From Ectothiorhodospiraceae bacterium (GTDB lineage Bacteria; Pseudomonadota; Gammaproteobacteria; Nitrococcales; Aquisalimonadaceae): a stretch of 37,224 nucleotides of DNA. How positions within the stretch are numbered: the stretch's first letter is position 1; every line of letters starts with the position of its first letter. Below, piece by piece: positions 26,035 through 33,748 of the stretch. Under the pieces are notes generated by a model, which worked only from the letters and a program-made list of their open reading frames with translations, did not search any database and was not told the origin of the DNA. The stretch lies in NCBI GenBank assembly GCA_020831885.1, contig JAFIFU010000034.1, forward strand, positions 1 through 37,224, written 5' to 3'. A program made the position numbers and the translations under genes.

Positions 26035-27621
26035 ATGACAGTGAATACGGTGCTCCGGGCACCGGACGAACCGATCAATGGCCGTCCTGCCAGTGAACTG
26101 CTGGCAGCGCTGCCGGACCGTATCAGCCGGGCGGCGCTGCAGTGGGCGGAACGGGAACCGGATCGCCCGGCCCTGGTGGATGGCGACGTGAGCTGGAGCT
26201 ACGCGGAACTGGGCGCTGCCATCCGTGGAGCCCGGGACCTGTTGCGTTCGCTGGACGTACGTCCCGGTGATCGCATCATGGTGCTGAACGAGAACTCCCG
26301 GGCGCTGATTGCCCTGCTGCTCGGCGCCGCGGAGTTGGACGTCTGGGTGGCCGTGGTCAGTGCACGTCTGTCCGCCAAGGAGGTGGATACCATCGCCGGG
26401 GCGGCGGACCCGCGGCGTCTGTTATATACCACCGGCGTTTCGCCGGAAGCCGCCGCCCATGCCGACCGCCACGGTGCTCAGCGGCGCCTGCTGCCGGATC
26501 TGGGAGAGATCGCGGTGGGCCTGCTGCGGGAGCGTGCCGAGCCGGAGCCGGTGCACGCCTCGGGGCGGGATCAGGTGGCCACGCTGATCTTTACCTCCGG
26601 CACCACCGGCGTGCCCAAAGGGGTGATGCTCACCCATCGGAACATGCTGACTGTTGCCGCCTTCACCGGCGGCCTGCGGGAACTGGGGGCGGGTGACCGG
26701 GTTTACGGCGTGCTGCCCATCTCCCACGTCTTCGGCCTGTCCTCGGTATTTCTCGGCACCCTATTCTATGGCGCCACCCTGCAGTTGGAGGCGCGCTTCG
26801 AACCCGCCCGGCTGGCGGAAGCGCTGGAGCACCAGGGAGTGACCGTGGTGCAGGGCGTGCCGGCCATGTTCCAGCGTCTGTTGGAGTATCTGCGGGTACA
26901 GGGACGGGAGCTGCGGGCCCCGTTTCTGCGGTACATGTCGGTGGGCGGCGCGCCGCTGGACCCGGCAGTGAAGGAACGGGTGGAGCAGGCATTCGGTCTG
27001 CCCCTGAACAACGGCTACGGGCTCACCGAGGCCGCGCCCACCATTTCCCAAACCCGGATTCACGGCCCGCATGACACCATTTCCACCGGGCCGGTGCTGC
27101 CCCTGCTGGAATACCAGCTCAAGCGCGACCAGGCGGATGCCGAGAACGATCCGGAGGTGGGTGAGCTCTGGGTGCGCGGCCCTACCGTGATGAAGGGGTA
27201 TTTCCGCCGGCCGGAGGCCACCGCCGAGGTACTGACCGCCGATGGCTGGCTGAACACCGGCGACCTGGCCAGGTTGGACGGGCAAGGTAATCTGTACATT
27301 GTGGGGCGCACCAAGGAACTCATCATCCGTTCCGGCTTCAACGTCTACCCGCCGGACGTGGAGGCTGTGATCACCGAACATCCGGACGTCACCCTGTGCG
27401 CGGTGGTGGGCCGCGCCGTTGAAGGCAACGAGGAAGTCGTGGCCTACGTCCAACTGGTGCCGGGCAGCATGGCCACCGCCACGGAGATCCGGGCGTTCGC
27501 ATCGGAGCGGCTGGCGCCGTACAAGCGACCGTCGGAGGTGGTGATCATGGACAGTCTGCCCGCGACGCCAACCGGCAAGATTCTCAAAGCGCGCCTGCGC
27601 CAGCAGTCGGACAAGCAATAA
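26035..27621 (+). CDS. Acyl-CoA ligase (AMP-forming, class I adenylate-forming)
   Basis: This enzyme activates a carboxylic acid with ATP and CoA via an acyl-adenylate. Of 528 residues, the phosphate-binding motif TSGTTGVPKG is at 187-196 and GYGLTE at 327-332. The adenylation/hinge motifs GWLNTGDLARLD and GRTKELIIRSGFNVYPPDVE are present, and the C-terminal catalytic lysine is Lys515 in TPTGKILK. The ATG at 26035 with GGGAG ahead is preferred. It lies between an acyl-CoA dehydrogenase and a hotdog thioesterase. The exact acid (fatty, dicarboxylic or aromatic) cannot be read from sequence; the nearby PaaJ-like thiolase and GcdH make a dicarboxylate or ring-derived acid plausible. Confidence 0.92.
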   Translation: MTVNTVLRAPDEPINGRPASELLAALPDRISRAALQWAEREPDRPALVDGDVSWSYAELGAAIRGARDLLRSLDVRPGDRIMVLNENSRALIALLLGAAELDVWVAVVSARLSAKEVDTIAGAADPRRLLYTTGVSPEAAAHADRHGAQRRLLPDLGEIAVGLLRERAEPEPVHASGRDQVATLIFTSGTTGVPKGVMLTHRNMLTVAAFTGGLRELGAGDRVYGVLPISHVFGLSSVFLGTLFYGATLQLEARFEPARLAEALEHQGVTVVQGVPAMFQRLLEYLRVQGRELRAPFLRYMSVGGAPLDPAVKERVEQAFGLPLNNGYGLTEAAPTISQTRIHGPHDTISTGPVLPLLEYQLKRDQADAENDPEVGELWVRGPTVMKGYFRRPEATAEVLTADGWLNTGDLARLDGQGNLYIVGRTKELIIRSGFNVYPPDVEAVITEHPDVTLCAVVGRAVEGNEEVVAYVQLVPGSMATATEIRAFASERLAPYKRPSEVVIMDSLPATPTGKILKARLRQQSDKQ

Positions 27622-27639
27622 GGCGTACCCCGGACCGCA

Positions 27640-27663
27640 GGACGCCAGCGCGGGCTGGCGTTC
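27640..27663 (+). promoter_or_regulatory. Hairpin before the thioesterase gene
   Basis: A 10-bp stem (27640-27649 with 27654-27663, one G-U pair, core ACGCCAGC/GCTGGCGT) with a 4-nt loop lies between the ligase stop and the thioesterase ribosome binding site. No T-run follows, so it may protect or space the mRNA rather than end it. Confidence 0.45.
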
Positions 27664-27686
27664 CGACTCGATAGAGGGAGCAGTCA

Positions 27687-28130
27687 GTGAGTGACAGCAA
27701 GCGACTGGAGGATATCGATGCAGACATGGCCAGCGGCTTCCACGGCCACATCGGGCACCGTCTGGTGCAATGGGAGCCGGAGTTGGCGGTGCTGGAACTG
27801 GAGATCGGCAGGCATCATCTCAACCGGGGCGGCGTGATCCACGGGGGCGTGCTGGCCACACTGATCGATGCTGTCTGCGGATTTGCCGGCTGCTACTCGG
27901 AGGATCCGGCGGAACGCCGGGGGGCCATCACCCTCAGTCTGACCGTGAGCTTCACCGGTCAGCTCAGCGAGGGAACGGTGCGGGCCGTCGGACGCCGCAA
28001 GGCGGGCGGTCGACGCATCTACTTCGCCACCGGTGAGGTCTTCGGTCCGGACGGTGACTTGATTGCCATGGGCGAAGGTTCGTTCCGTGTGCGCTCCGAT
28101 CCCCTGCCGGCGGGTGGTGGCGACGATTGA
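27687..28130 (+). CDS. PaaI-family hotdog thioesterase
   Basis: A 147-residue single-hotdog acyl-CoA thioesterase. The family motif NRGGVIHGGVLATLIDAVCG (about residues 46-65) holds the HGG turn and the catalytic Asp in the central helix. These enzymes often rescue CoA from stalled or toxic acyl-CoAs in catabolic clusters, as PaaI does in phenylacetate degradation. GTG start with GAGGGAG six bases ahead. It follows the CoA ligase and precedes the membrane protein, probably in one transcript. Confidence 0.88.
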   Translation: MSDSKRLEDIDADMASGFHGHIGHRLVQWEPELAVLELEIGRHHLNRGGVIHGGVLATLIDAVCGFAGCYSEDPAERRGAITLSLTVSFTGQLSEGTVRAVGRRKAGGRRIYFATGEVFGPDGDLIAMGEGSFRVRSDPLPAGGGDD

Positions 28131-28170
28131 TGGCCGGCGGCAAGCCGCCCGTCGCCGCCGATGACCCTGT

Positions 28171-29580
28171 ATGAAGCTGCCCCGGCCCGAGGTGCACCTG
28201 TTACCACTGGTGATGGTATCCACGTTGGGGTACCAGTTGTTCGGCTGGTTGCCGGCCGCACTGGCTTCCCACGTTCTGCTGGCGGCTTATGTGCTGTCCC
28301 AATGGCCACAGTTGACCCGGGTGCCGCGCACGCTGCTGACCCTGGCCACGATGGCCATCCTGACGCTGCCCTGGCTCTCCGTTGACCCGGCCGGCAGTCT
28401 GCTGCTCGCCCTGAACCGGGCCGCTTACTTCGCCACCTTCCTGGCCGCCCTGTCGTTTCTGCGGGAGGCGGCCGAGACCTCGCCGCTGGTCCGGCGCTGT
28501 GGGGATGTGACCATCAACCAGCCGCCCGGCATGCGCTACGCGACCCTGAGTTCGGGTTCGTTCCTGATCGGCATCCTGCTCAATATGGCGGTGCTGAATC
28601 TGTTGGGAGTGATGGTCCGGCGGGCGAACACCCTGGCGGCCGCCGGCGGCAACGCGGCGATCCAGCAGATCCGCAACCGGCGGATGTTCACGGCCATGAT
28701 CCGCGGCTTCTCCGTGATCCCCCTGGGATCGCCCCTGACCATCACCCTGGCGCTGATCCTGTCCATCGTGCCGGGGGTCCGCTGGTGGCAGGTTCTGCCG
28801 TACGGCTGGGCCACCATGCTGCTGATCCTGTTGCTGGGCTGGGCCTGGGACCGGGCGGTGGCGCCTCGGCATCTGGCCGGGCAGCTCCCGGCCGCCCGGC
28901 CACCCGCCGGCGCTGCCTGGGATATCACACGATTTCTGTTGCTGGTGCTGGCCATTTTCAGCGCCGCTGTGGTGGTGGAGCTGGCACTGGGCATTGACCT
29001 GCCACTGGCGATTCTGTTGACGGCGCCCGCGGCGGCGATCGCCTGGATGACCGTGCAGCGCTCCCGCCGGGGGGTTGGCCGGGCAGTGGTGCTGACCGGC
29101 GCCAGGTTGCTGAAGGGAGCGGAACGACAGTTTTCGGGCATGCGTGCCGAGGTGTCGGTGCTCTGTGCCGCCGGCCTGCTGGGAACGCTGATCGCCGCCG
29201 TGGTACCGACCACGGCCTTTGCGGATTTCCTCGGTCTGATGGGGCTGCAGGGGCCGGTGATCGGCGTGTTGCTGGTGGTCCTGATGGTGGCGCTGTCACA
29301 GATCGGCCTGAATCCGATCCTGGTGGCCACCATCGGTCTGTCTTCACTGGCGCAGCCCGAACTGTTCGGTCTGGCGCCGGAAATGCTGGCCTTGTCGGTG
29401 ATGGCAGGGTGGACGCTGGCCATCGGTTGCTCCCCGGTGACAACCTCGATTCTCATCGCCAGTCGCATGGCGGGCGTGAGCCCGCAGACCGCTGGCTGGA
29501 GCTGGAACGGCTGGTACACGCTGGGGGCGACGGCGGTGATGGTTGCCTGGCTGCTATTGCTGGGGTGGCTGTTCTTCTGA
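28171..29580 (+). CDS. Polytopic membrane protein of unknown function, possible transporter
   Basis: I do not recognise this 469-residue protein. It is strongly hydrophobic, with about 11-12 likely membrane helices in two halves joined by a hydrophilic stretch (about 240-255). Two segments look functional: IRGFSVIPLGSPLTITLALILSI in the first half and QIGLNPILVATIGLSSL then IGCSPVTTSILIASRMAG in the second. These Ser/Thr/Pro/Asn-rich breaks inside helices resemble re-entrant or unwound segments of ion-transporter superfamily proteins, so a carrier is plausible but unproven. The start is uncertain because no clear ribosome binding site precedes the ATG. It is the last gene after an acyl-CoA ligase and thioesterase and ends at the poly-G tract; import of the acid activated by the ligase is one idea. 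Confidence 0.7.
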   Translation: MKLPRPEVHLLPLVMVSTLGYQLFGWLPAALASHVLLAAYVLSQWPQLTRVPRTLLTLATMAILTLPWLSVDPAGSLLLALNRAAYFATFLAALSFLREAAETSPLVRRCGDVTINQPPGMRYATLSSGSFLIGILLNMAVLNLLGVMVRRANTLAAAGGNAAIQQIRNRRMFTAMIRGFSVIPLGSPLTITLALILSIVPGVRWWQVLPYGWATMLLILLLGWAWDRAVAPRHLAGQLPAARPPAGAAWDITRFLLLVLAIFSAAVVVELALGIDLPLAILLTAPAAAIAWMTVQRSRRGVGRAVVLTGARLLKGAERQFSGMRAEVSVLCAAGLLGTLIAAVVPTTAFADFLGLMGLQGPVIGVLLVVLMVALSQIGLNPILVATIGLSSLAQPELFGLAPEMLALSVMAGWTLAIGCSPVTTSILIASRMAGVSPQTAGWSWNGWYTLGATAVMVAWLLLLGWLFF

Positions 29581-29699
29581 GTTGCCGGGGGGGGGGGCGG
29601 GGGGGGGGGGGGGGGGGGGTGGGGGGTGGGGGGGGGGGGGGGTGGGGTGGGGGGGGGGGGGGGCGCGGCGCGGGGCGCCCCCCCCCCCCCCCCGGCAGC
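29581..29699. repeat. Poly-G/poly-C low-complexity tract between convergent genes
   Basis: From 29587 to 29663, 72 of 77 bases are G (runs of 11, 21, 6, 15, 4 and 15 broken by single C or T), followed by a GC segment and a run of 16 C at 29678-29693. The edges are complementary: TGCC plus 11 G (29583-29597) against 16 C plus GGCA (29678-29697), so the whole could fold as a hairpin. It occupies the terminator position for the membrane protein and fpr. It may be a real slippage-prone tract or a sequencing/assembly artefact. Confidence 0.85.
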
Positions 29700-29733
29700 A
29701 GGTCCGCCAGCGGCCTCCCGTTAAGGTGGACTG

Positions 29734-30510
29734 CTATTTCTCGACGAAGGCCCGTTCGATCACGTAGTCGCCGGCCACGCCGATACGCGGGGCAATCCGG
29801 AAGCCGCGGTCGTCCAGCATGTTGCTGATGTCCTTCAGCATGGCCGGGCTGCCGCAGATCATGGCCCGGTCCTGCTCCGGATCCAGCGGCGGCTGGTCAA
29901 TGTCACGGAACAGTTTGCCACTGTTGATGAGGTCCGTGATGCGGCCACGGTTCTCGTAGGGTTCCCGCGTTACGGTGGGGTAGTAAACCAGCTTGTCCCG
30001 GATGTCGTCGCCAAGGAATTCATGCTTGGGCAGCTCGTCGCGGATGAAGTCCGCATAGGCCAGTTCGCTGACCTGACGCACACCGTGGACGAGAATGATC
30101 CGTTCGAAGCGCTCGTAGGCTTCCGGATCCTGGATCACACTGAGGAACGGAGCCAGGCCGGTGCCGGTGCTGAACAGGAACAGGCGCTTGCCGGGCTTGA
30201 GATCGCTCAGCACAAGGGTGCCCGTGGGCTTGCGGCTGGTGAAGATGATGTCCCCTTCCTTCAGGTGCTGCAGCTTTGAAGTCAGTGGACCGTCGGGCAC
30301 CTTGATGCTGAAGAACTCCAGATGATCCTCGTAGTTGGGGCTGGCAATGCTGTAGGCCCGCATCAGCGGCTTGCCCTTGTCCTCCAGGCCGATCATCACG
30401 AACTGGCCGTTCTCGAAGCGCAGGGTCGGATTGCGGGTGGTGCGGAAGCTGAACAGGGTATCGTTCCAGTGGTGTACGCTGAGCACACGCTCGGTGACAA
30501 TATTGCTCAT
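29734..30510 (-). CDS. fpr: Ferredoxin-NADP(+) reductase
   Basis: Fpr moves electrons between NADPH and ferredoxin or flavodoxin and helps in oxidative-stress defence and Fe-S repair. The 258 residues match the length of pseudomonad and Azotobacter Fpr. The FAD motif RAYSIAS starts at Arg51, the NADP-binding GTGLAPFLSV follows, then CGSPAML, and the C-terminus ends AFVEK as in this subclass. A GAGG site precedes the ATG. It is divergent from a LysR-type gene that resembles FinR, the known activator of fprA in Pseudomonas, which strongly supports the assignment. Confidence 0.93.
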   Translation of the reverse strand: MSNIVTERVLSVHHWNDTLFSFRTTRNPTLRFENGQFVMIGLEDKGKPLMRAYSIASPNYEDHLEFFSIKVPDGPLTSKLQHLKEGDIIFTSRKPTGTLVLSDLKPGKRLFLFSTGTGLAPFLSVIQDPEAYERFERIILVHGVRQVSELAYADFIRDELPKHEFLGDDIRDKLVYYPTVTREPYENRGRITDLINSGKLFRDIDQPPLDPEQDRAMICGSPAMLKDISNMLDDRGFRIAPRIGVAGDYVIERAFVEK

Positions 30511-30584
30511 GATGCCTCGTCCTTACGCCAGAATGCCGGTGGAAATCGCCCTGCGTTCTTTTGCAGTGCGGGATGTTGGGGCAC

Positions 30585-30613
30585 ATGTTAGGCAAGTAGA
30601 GAATATCTTTGAA
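30585..30613 (-). promoter_or_regulatory. Promoter of fpr
   Basis: On the minus strand TTCAAA (30613-30608) and TAACAT (30590-30585) are 17 bp apart, four of six matches each to sigma70 consensus. The palindrome at 30619-30630 lies just upstream of this -35, the usual place for a LysR-type activator. Confidence 0.5.
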
Positions 30614-30638
30614 ATGGATTATTCGAATAAGCTATATC
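30609..30638 (+). promoter_or_regulatory. Promoter of the LysR-type regulator
   Basis: TTGAAA (30609-30614) and TATATC (30633-30638) are 18 bp apart. The -35 overlaps the -35 of the opposite fpr promoter, and the palindrome sits in the spacer, so a bound regulator would block its own transcription. Confidence 0.5.
30619..30630. promoter_or_regulatory. Palindromic LysR-type binding site candidate
   Basis: TTATTCGAATAA is a perfect 12-base palindrome in the divergent fpr/LysR region. A wider, offset pair ATGGAT (30614-30619) and ATCCAT (30636-30641) brackets it. The AT-rich patch stands out from the surrounding GC-rich DNA. Confidence 0.6.
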
Positions 30639-30681
30639 CATTCCGTGTATATGAAACCGGCTGCAGGTCCGGAGGCGGGTG

Positions 30682-31608
30682 GTGAAATACTCCCTGCGGC
30701 AGTTGCAGATCTTCGTCGCCGTGGCCCAGGGCGGCAGCGTCTCCGGCGCGGCCGAGAGCCTGTCCCTGTCCCAGTCCGCCACAAGTGCCGCGCTGGCCGA
30801 ACTGGAACGGCAGTTCGATTGTCAGCTCTTCGATCGCGCCGGCAAGCGCCTGCGGCTCAATGAACTGGGGCGCCAACTGCTGCCCCGTGCCGTCGAGTTG
30901 CTGGACCGGGCGGCGGAGATCGAGAACCTGCTGCAGGGGCACGAAGGCTTCGGACCGCTGAACGTGGGCGCCTCGCTGACCATCGGCAATTACCTGGCGA
31001 CGCTGATCATCGGCGGCTATATGCAGCACCACCCGGAAAGCCGGGTCCGGCTCCATGTGAGCAACACCGCCTCCATCGTGGAACAGGTGGTGCATTTCGA
31101 ACTGGATCTGGGGCTGATCGAGGGGGAGTGCCGGGATCAGGACGTGGAGGCGGAACCCTGGCTGGAGGATGAACTGGTGGTGTTCGCATCGCCGGGACAT
31201 CCGTTGGCCGCCCGGGAAGCGGTCAGCGTGGAGGAGTTGAGCCGCGAGGTCTGGATCCTGCGGGAGCAGGGATCCGGCACACGGCGCACGCTGGATCAGG
31301 CCGTACGTCATCTCTCCCGACCGCTGAACGTTCGTCTGGAACTGGAGCACACGGAGGCGATCAAGCGGGCGGTGGAGTCCGGTCTGGGTATCGGCTGTGT
31401 CTCGCGTCTGGCTCTGCGGGATGCCTTCCGCCGGGGCAGCCTGGTACCCATCGCGACCCCGGAACTGGACCTGGGGCGCCAGTTCCACTTCATCTGGCAC
31501 CGGCAGAAATTCGTCACTGCCGGTATGAGGGAGTTTCTGCAGCACAGCCGTCGGTTCACCGCCGGCAAACGTCGCAGTGACGAGCTGGATCTGGGTGAGT
31601 TTCTCTGA
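30682..31608 (+). CDS. LysR-type regulator, FinR-like
   Basis: A 308-residue LysR-family protein with an N-terminal winged helix-turn-helix (about 1-60; SVSGAAESLSLSQSATSAALAELE) and a C-terminal periplasmic-binding-like effector domain. The segments LTIGNYLATLIIGGYMQ, NTASIVEQVVHFELDLGLIEG, and LELEHTEAIKRAVESGLGIGC look like those of FinR, which activates fprA under oxidative stress in Pseudomonas. Two adjacent GTGs exist (30679 and 30682); the second is six bases from GGAGG and gives MKYSLRQLQIF, so it is preferred. It is divergent from fpr, matching the finR-fprA layout. Its stop codon directly abuts that of the next, convergent gene. Confidence 0.85.
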   Translation: MKYSLRQLQIFVAVAQGGSVSGAAESLSLSQSATSAALAELERQFDCQLFDRAGKRLRLNELGRQLLPRAVELLDRAAEIENLLQGHEGFGPLNVGASLTIGNYLATLIIGGYMQHHPESRVRLHVSNTASIVEQVVHFELDLGLIEGECRDQDVEAEPWLEDELVVFASPGHPLAAREAVSVEELSREVWILREQGSGTRRTLDQAVRHLSRPLNVRLELEHTEAIKRAVESGLGIGCVSRLALRDAFRRGSLVPIATPELDLGRQFHFIWHRQKFVTAGMREFLQHSRRFTAGKRRSDELDLGEFL

Positions 31609-32484
31609 TCAGAGCTGCAGGCGCGGCCCTTCACCCCGGCCCGGAGGCGGGACGTCGGTGGTCAGCCGGACCTCCTGTCGCTCCCCGTCCTGCCAGTAGG
31701 TGATGGTCGCCCGCTGGCCGGCGGGTGTCCTGCGGACCAGGTCAAGGAAATGCATCGGGGATTCCGGCGTTTCACCGTTCACGGCCAGCAGCAGGCTGCC
31801 CGGGCGGATTCCCGCGTCCTCGGCCCGACCGCGGCTTCCGCTCACCAGGAGTCCCGGATCGTCCGGCAGACCCAGCGCCTGCCGCAGTTCCGCCGTCACC
31901 TCCTCAACGGTGATGCCCAGGGCGGTCACCACCTGGTCGTCCCGCAGTCCTTCGTACTCCAGGTCGCGGCCGGCCTCCAGCACCCGCGGTGCCACCAGGA
32001 TGGCTGCCCCGGTCCGGGCGGCCAGCGCCAGGCCGTCACTGGGCCGGGTATCCACCAGAATGGGTTTCTCTTCTCCGGTCAGCCGCAGTTCCAGGGCACC
32101 CAGGTACGTGCCGTCCACCAGATCATCCACGACGACCCGTTCCAGCGAGGCGCCGGTAGTGTCCAGCAGATCGCGCATCAGGTCGTGGGTTTGCGGACGA
32201 CTGACGGGCACGTCCCGCAACGCCAGGAGGATGGCGCGCGCCTCCGCCAGACCGATGAAGATGGGGACGATGTCCCCGCTTTCCGGCTCCCGCAGCAGCA
32301 CCACGGGGGCGTTGGTACCGGGTACGACGCCCACGGTGGCCAGTTCCACCGGGATCAGCTCGTCCTCGGGAACGGCCAGTTCCCGTGCCTGGAGTGCCGA
32401 CGCACCAATCCCCAACAGGGCGAGCAATAGGACAAGGCGTGCCCAGGCGGGGACATACGGGCGGGGGGAGGTTTGGCGGCGCAT
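31609..32484 (-). CDS. Exported BFN (DUF151) - PDZ protein
   Basis: A 291-residue protein with an N-terminal signal peptide (hydrophobic ARLVLLLALLGIGASAL, likely cut near LQA-RE). It has a bifunctional-nuclease/DUF151 domain at about 42-175 (IFIGLAEARAILLAL, then TYLGALELRL, then VDTRPSDGLALAARTGAAILVA) and a PDZ domain at about 195-285 (AGIRPGSLLLAVNGE). Nuclease activity has been reported for some BFN proteins, but bacterial roles are poorly known. Export of the domain with a PDZ module suggests an envelope or periplasmic job. A GAGG site precedes the ATG. It is divergent from the AI-2E family gene with a 95-bp gap. Confidence 0.82.
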   Translation of the reverse strand: MRRQTSPRPYVPAWARLVLLLALLGIGASALQARELAVPEDELIPVELATVGVVPGTNAPVVLLREPESGDIVPIFIGLAEARAILLALRDVPVSRPQTHDLMRDLLDTTGASLERVVVDDLVDGTYLGALELRLTGEEKPILVDTRPSDGLALAARTGAAILVAPRVLEAGRDLEYEGLRDDQVVTALGITVEEVTAELRQALGLPDDPGLLVSGSRGRAEDAGIRPGSLLLAVNGETPESPMHFLDLVRRTPAGQRATITYWQDGERQEVRLTTDVPPPGRGEGPRLQL

Positions 32485-32579
32485 GGTGCACCTCGGTGGC
32501 CGGTGTGCGGAAGCGCGGGACTACGCTTCATGATAGTCTGCCTGCAGTAACTCGTCCGATCAAACCGGTGGATCGTTCC

Positions 32580-33698
32580 ATGGGTGATGACCACGAAAAG
32601 CCGGGGCATTCCGGGCGGAGACGGCTCCCGAATCCCGGGGATCCACTGCGGGTCTCCATACACGGGCTGTTTGCGCTGGGGATTCTGTATACCCTGTACC
32701 TGGCCCGGGACATGATTCTTCCCATCACGCTGGCGGTGCTGACCAGTCTGCTGCTGGCGCCGCTGGTCCGGCGCCTGGCCCGACTCGGGGTTCATCGGGG
32801 GGTCTCCGCGCTGCTGCTGCTGTCCGCCCTGGTGTTTGCCGTGGGCGGCACCCTGTACGCAACGGCCAAGCCGGCGGCGGACTGGCTGGAGCAGGCGCCG
32901 GATGGCATTGCGCGTTTGCTGGTACAGGATGGGGAGCTTCGTCGGCTTTACGATTCCATGACCCAGTCGGCCCGCCAGGTGGAGCAGCAACTGGCCGAGG
33001 TTGCCGAGGGGGCTGAGGGGGCGCAGGATCAGGAGCGCCCGCAGACGGTGGTGGTACAGGCGGAGTCCTGGCGCAGCCAGATGGCTGTGGCCCTGCGGGA
33101 CTCGGCGGGTGCGTTCGCCCTGGCACTGGCCTTGAGTTTCTTCCTGCTGGTGAACGGCGATACCCTGATCGATCATTTCGTCCGTCAGCTCCCGGGGAGG
33201 GGGCGACGGCTCACGGCGCTGCGGGTGATTCGCGAGGCCCAGGCGCAGATTGCCCGCTACCTGGCTTTCATCACCATCTCCAATTCCCTGGTGGGGCTTG
33301 CCACCGCGCTCATGGTCTGGGCTCTGGCCCTGCCCTCGGCCGTGGTCTGGGGTGTGTTGGCGACGCTGTTGCGTTTCATCCCGTATCTGGGGGTCTTGCT
33401 TACCGTGATCATGCTGGCGGTGGTGTCCGCCCTGACCCATGAGGAGCTCTGGATGATCCTCGCCGCGCCACTGGGGTATCTGGTGCTGTCATCCATCGTC
33501 GGCTTTTTCCTGGAGCCCTATCTGCACGGCTTTCGTATGGCCATCAATCCCATTGTCATCTTCCTGGCGATTTTCTTCTGGGGCTGGCTCTGGGGGCCGA
33601 TTGGGGTGTTGCTGGCGGTGCCGTTGATGACCGTGATTCAGGTGGTCCTGAAGCAGATCGGCCCCCTGCAGCCCGTGTACCGGATCATCGCGCGCTGA
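32580..33698 (+). CDS. AI-2E transporter / PerM family membrane protein
   Basis: A 372-residue member of the AI-2E exporter/PerM permease family. Two N-terminal helices (about 23-60), a third, then a soluble helical insert (about 95-170) are followed by a C-terminal block of helices. The block contains the family motifs LRFIPYLGVLLTVI, IVGFFLEPYLHGFRMAINPIVIFLAIFFWGWLWGP and LAVPLMTVIQV. Members have been linked to autoinducer-2 export or Na+/H+ exchange, so the substrate is not assigned. The ATG at 32580 is chosen because the family starts shortly before the first helix; upstream in-frame codons lie in the opposite gene. The ribosome binding site is weak. Confidence 0.85.
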   Translation: MGDDHEKPGHSGRRRLPNPGDPLRVSIHGLFALGILYTLYLARDMILPITLAVLTSLLLAPLVRRLARLGVHRGVSALLLLSALVFAVGGTLYATAKPAADWLEQAPDGIARLLVQDGELRRLYDSMTQSARQVEQQLAEVAEGAEGAQDQERPQTVVVQAESWRSQMAVALRDSAGAFALALALSFFLLVNGDTLIDHFVRQLPGRGRRLTALRVIREAQAQIARYLAFITISNSLVGLATALMVWALALPSAVVWGVLATLLRFIPYLGVLLTVIMLAVVSALTHEELWMILAAPLGYLVLSSIVGFFLEPYLHGFRMAINPIVIFLAIFFWGWLWGPIGVLLAVPLMTVIQVVLKQIGPLQPVYRIIAR

Positions 33699-33748
33699 TT
33701 CTCTCCCGTCGCGACGTCAGGGCATCATGGGAATCGATCCGTGCCGTC

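Noticed and set aside
29409-29828. Open frames encoding polyglycine through the G-tract
   Set aside because: They exist only because GGG codons contain no stops; part overlaps the membrane protein gene and fpr in other frames.
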